Below are positions 61,479 to 64,000 of a stretch of DNA of 64,000 nt, in pieces (the first letter of the stretch is position 1; every line of letters begins with the position of its first letter). The stretch is from Prorocentrum cordatum (Eukaryota > Sar > Dinophyceae > Prorocentrales > Prorocentraceae). The stretch is from NCBI GenBank assembly GCA_963575745.1, contig CAUYUJ010003869.1, forward strand, positions 200,565 to 264,564. The letters are read 5' to 3'. The notes under the pieces are model-generated. The model worked only from the letters and a program-made list of their open reading frames with translations, was not told the origin of the DNA and searched no databases. The translations under genes were made by a program, and so were the position numbers.

Positions 61479-63490
61479 CAAAAGGCGCATGTGCGAGAAA
61501 TATATACGTTTTACGAAGGGAACGGGCGTTTTTGTGCGTCTAGAGGCCCTCTTGTGGCGCATCGTGGATGCCTCTTGGGGCGTCTTGAGGGCCTCTGTAG
61601 CCGTCTGGAGGTCGTCGTCAGTGTTGTTGATCGCTCTTGGACCGTCGGGGACCATGTGGAGCTCTCTTCGAGGCCACTCGGGGAGCTCCTGGAGCGCTGT
61701 CGGGGCCGTTTTCGGAGCCCTTTTGGGCCGTTTTGGACGTCTGTTGGCCCGTCTTGGGGCCCTCTAGGGCTATATGGGGAACCCTCTTGGAGGCGTCTTG
61801 GGCCGTCTGGGAGCGGGTTTGGGGGGCTCTGGGGCCGTCCAGGAGCGGGGGGCACCACGAAAGGCGCACGTGTGAGAAAAAATATACGTTTTACAAAGGG
61901 AACGGGCGTTTTTTTGCGTCTAGAGGCCCTCTGTGGGCGCATTGTGGATGCCTCTTGGGCCGTCTTGGGGGCCTCTTCAGCCGTTTGGAGGCCGTCGTCG
62001 ATGTTTGTGATCGCCCTTGGACGGTCGAGGACCATGTGGAGCTCTCTTCGAGGCCACTCGGACCGCTCCTGGAGCGCTCTCGGAGCCGTTTTCGGAGCCC
62101 TTCTGGGCCGTCTTGGACGTGTGTTTGCGCGTCTTGGGGCCCTCGAGGGCTATGTACGGACCCTCTTGGAGGCGTCTTGGACCGTCTGGGAGCGGGTTTG
62201 GGGGGCTCTGGGGCCGTGCAGGAGCGGGGGTCATCCTCAAAGGCGCACGTGTGAAACAATATACGTTTTACGAAGGAAACAAACGATTTTTTGCGTCTAG
62301 AGGGCCTCTTGGGGGGAATCTTGGATGCCTGTGGGGGCGTCTGGGGAGGCCTCGTGAGCCGTCGGGAGGTCGTCGTCGATGTTTCTGATCGCTCTTGGAC
62401 CGTCTGGGACCATGTGGAGCTTCGGGGAGGCAACTCGGAGCGCTCCTGGAACGCTCTTGGGGCCGTTTTCGGAGCCCTTTGGGCCGTCTTGGACGCCTGT
62501 TGGCCCATCTTGGGCCCTCTAGGGGTCTGTGGGGGACCCTCTGCGAGGCTTCTGGGGCCGTCTGGGAGCGGGTTTGGGAGCCTCTTGGGCCGTCGGGGAG
62601 CATCGGAAAGATCCAAAGTTGAATTTTTTAAAATGTACATTTCACAATGGGAATGGCCCAATTTTTGGCGTCTAGGGACCCTTGTGGAACGCATCTCGGA
62701 GGCCCTCGGGGAGCTCGTGGGGACCTCTTCTGCCGTCGAGGACGCCTCGTGGCCCGTCTTCGGGCAACTTGGACGTCTTGGAGCGCTCGTGGGGCGTCCC
62801 AAATCCATTTCAAAGCCACCAGACGCGTCCCTACACGAATTTCACATGTTTTTTTCCACGTTTTTCGTCACCCCCAAAAGCGCACGTGTGAAAAAATATA
62901 CGTTTTACGAAGGAAACAAGCGATTTTTTGCGTCTAGAGGGCCTCTTGGGGGGAATCTTGGATGCCTGTGGGGGCGTCTGGGGAGGCCTCGTGAGCCGTC
63001 GGGAGGTCGTCGTCGATGTTTCTGATCGCTCTTGGACCGTCTGGGACCATGTGGAGCTTCGGGGAGGCAACTCGGAGCGCTCCTGGAACGCTCTTGGGGC
63101 CGTTTTCGGAGCCCTCTTGGGCCGTCTTGGACGCCTGTTGGCCCATCTTGGGCCCTCTAGGGGTCTGGGGGGACCCTCTGCGAGGCTTCTGGGAGCGGGT
63201 TTGGGAGCCTCTTGGGCCGTCGGGGAGCATCGGAAAGATCCAAAGTTGAATTTTTTAAAATGTGCATTTCACAATGGGAATGGCCCAATTTTGGCGTCTA
63301 GGGACCCTTGTGGAACGCATCTCGGAGGCCCTCGGGGGAGCTCGTGGGGACCTCTTCTGCCGTCGAGGACGCCTCGTGGCCCGTCTTCGGGCAAACTTGG
63401 ACGTCTTGGAGCGCTCGTGGGGCGTCCCAAACCCATTTCGAGGCCACCAGACGCGTCCCTACACGAATTTCACGTGTTTTTCCACGTTTT
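61479..63490. repeat. Higher-order minisatellite array, 380- and 638-bp units
   Basis: The landmark ATATACGTTTTAC, preceded by GCGCA(C/T)GTG, occurs at about 61479, 61859, 62239 and 62877 (spacings 380, 380, 638). TTTAAAATGT(A/G)CATTTCAC occurs at 62617 and 63253. Within units the minisatellite motif is degenerate. Open frames reflect repeat composition. Confidence 0.9.
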
Positions 63491-63780
63491 TCGGGAGCGG
63501 ATGAGACCTCCGGGGGGTTCCGGCCCGTCCGGCCCGTCCGGCCGGACCCCCCCCCCCCCCCTCCAAATGGACCGGACCGGGCTCCCGGGGGAGGGGTTTG
63601 GGGAGGGGGAACATCTCACACGCCGATGAACCCCAAGGGGTCGGTGGATTTTTGTACGATGCGGGCTATAGGGCTAAAAGGCTCTGGGGCTGTTGGGTTA
63701 TCGGGGCTATAGGGCTATCTGGGCTATGAGGCTTTTGGGCCTTTGGGCTACAGGGCTATAAGGCCAGGGGTATAGGGGTC
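63491..63780. repeat. GTCCGGCCC and GGGCTATAG short repeats
   Basis: Three GTCCGGCCC units at 63525-63545, a C homopolymer at 63547, and GGGCTAT(A/C)/GGGCTTTTGG units at 63661-63775. Confidence 0.85.
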
Positions 63781-63811
63781 ACCGGGGCACCCAGGCGCGC
63801 CGCCGAAATCG

Positions 63812-64000
63812 GCGCCACAGCTAACCTGACCATATGAATCCGCCAGGACCCCATACAGAGGCAGGCTCCGATTGGGGAGAATGGCCACGAAGGAGGCAGC
63901 CAGGTACGCCAGGGACTCGATCAGTATCAAACGGCCGTTCGACGCTTTGTCGCGTTTCATGGTTTGCAGATCGATCGCTCGGGCCGTTCGGAACCAGGGG
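63812..64000 (-). CDS. Possible exon of an unrecognised gene, cut by the window edge
   Basis: The minus strand is open from 64000 and reads DLQTMKRDKASNGRLILIES, then LAYLAASFVAILPNRSLPLY, then GVLADSYGQ. At about 63830 the coding strand has CAGGTTAGC, compatible with an exon end and a GT donor. Base composition is more even than in the repeats beside it, and the hydrophobic stretch could be a membrane segment. No family is recognised, and the ATG within the frame need not be the start. Confidence 0.35.

Overview
This is nuclear DNA from a dinoflagellate. The direct evidence is three relics of the dinoflagellate spliced leader (13080-13101 and 23572-23593 with one mismatch to the 22-nt leader, 57630-57651 with three). 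It is supported by GC-rich unique sequence, very high repeat content, and decayed transposons of kinds seen in dinoflagellates. No bacterial operon, CRISPR array, rRNA or tRNA is visible. Genus cannot be fixed from the sequence alone.

Layout. 1-10.4 kb: a minus-strand Helitron-type rolling-circle transposon. It has OTU protease, DUF6570-like, Helitron Rep (HUH and two-tyrosine) and PIF1 helicase regions, broken by one stop and several frame changes. Downstream lies an OB-fold (RPA-like) gene running off the left edge. An 18-bp motif, GTTGCCACACCTTGCGAT, is clustered just upstream of both coding units and recurs at 11.1-11.75 kb. 12.47-27.35 kb: a roughly 4-kb segment duplicated in tandem. Each copy holds a GGCCCCAAGAGG minisatellite block, a spliced-leader relic, an intact 329-codon intronless gene with TPR-like helices, a second minisatellite block and an ATG/GAT microsatellite. 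The first copy also carries four copies of a 1.6-kb cassette that are absent from the second copy, so the second copy shows both pre-insertion sites.

27-48 kb: almost gene-free. It holds minisatellites, an 84-bp and a 90-bp satellite, three fold-back elements, a small inverted-repeat (MITE-like) family, other dispersed repeats and long simple repeats. 43.3-44.6 kb and 59.4-60.4 kb are inverted copies of a 151-bp satellite with matching outer flanks, enclosing about 15 kb.

48.5-59.3 kb: pieces of a non-LTR retrotransposon, all plus strand. There is an RNase H C-terminal piece (49.0 kb), RT to a zinc knuckle to an RNase H N-terminal piece (49.4-52.3 kb), and a spliced-leader-headed 5' part (ORF1-like, then endonuclease start; 57.6-59.3 kb). 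60.95-63.5 kb is minisatellite organised into 380- and 638-bp higher-order units. The last 200 bases may hold an exon of a minus-strand gene.

The genes do not form a pathway. The window records mobile DNA: an autonomous-type Helitron with a likely ssDNA-binding partner, a non-autonomous cassette that may use such machinery, an mRNA-derived gene that was duplicated, and LINE debris. Frame changes are reported as seen; without reads or transcripts, decay, introns and assembly error cannot be separated.
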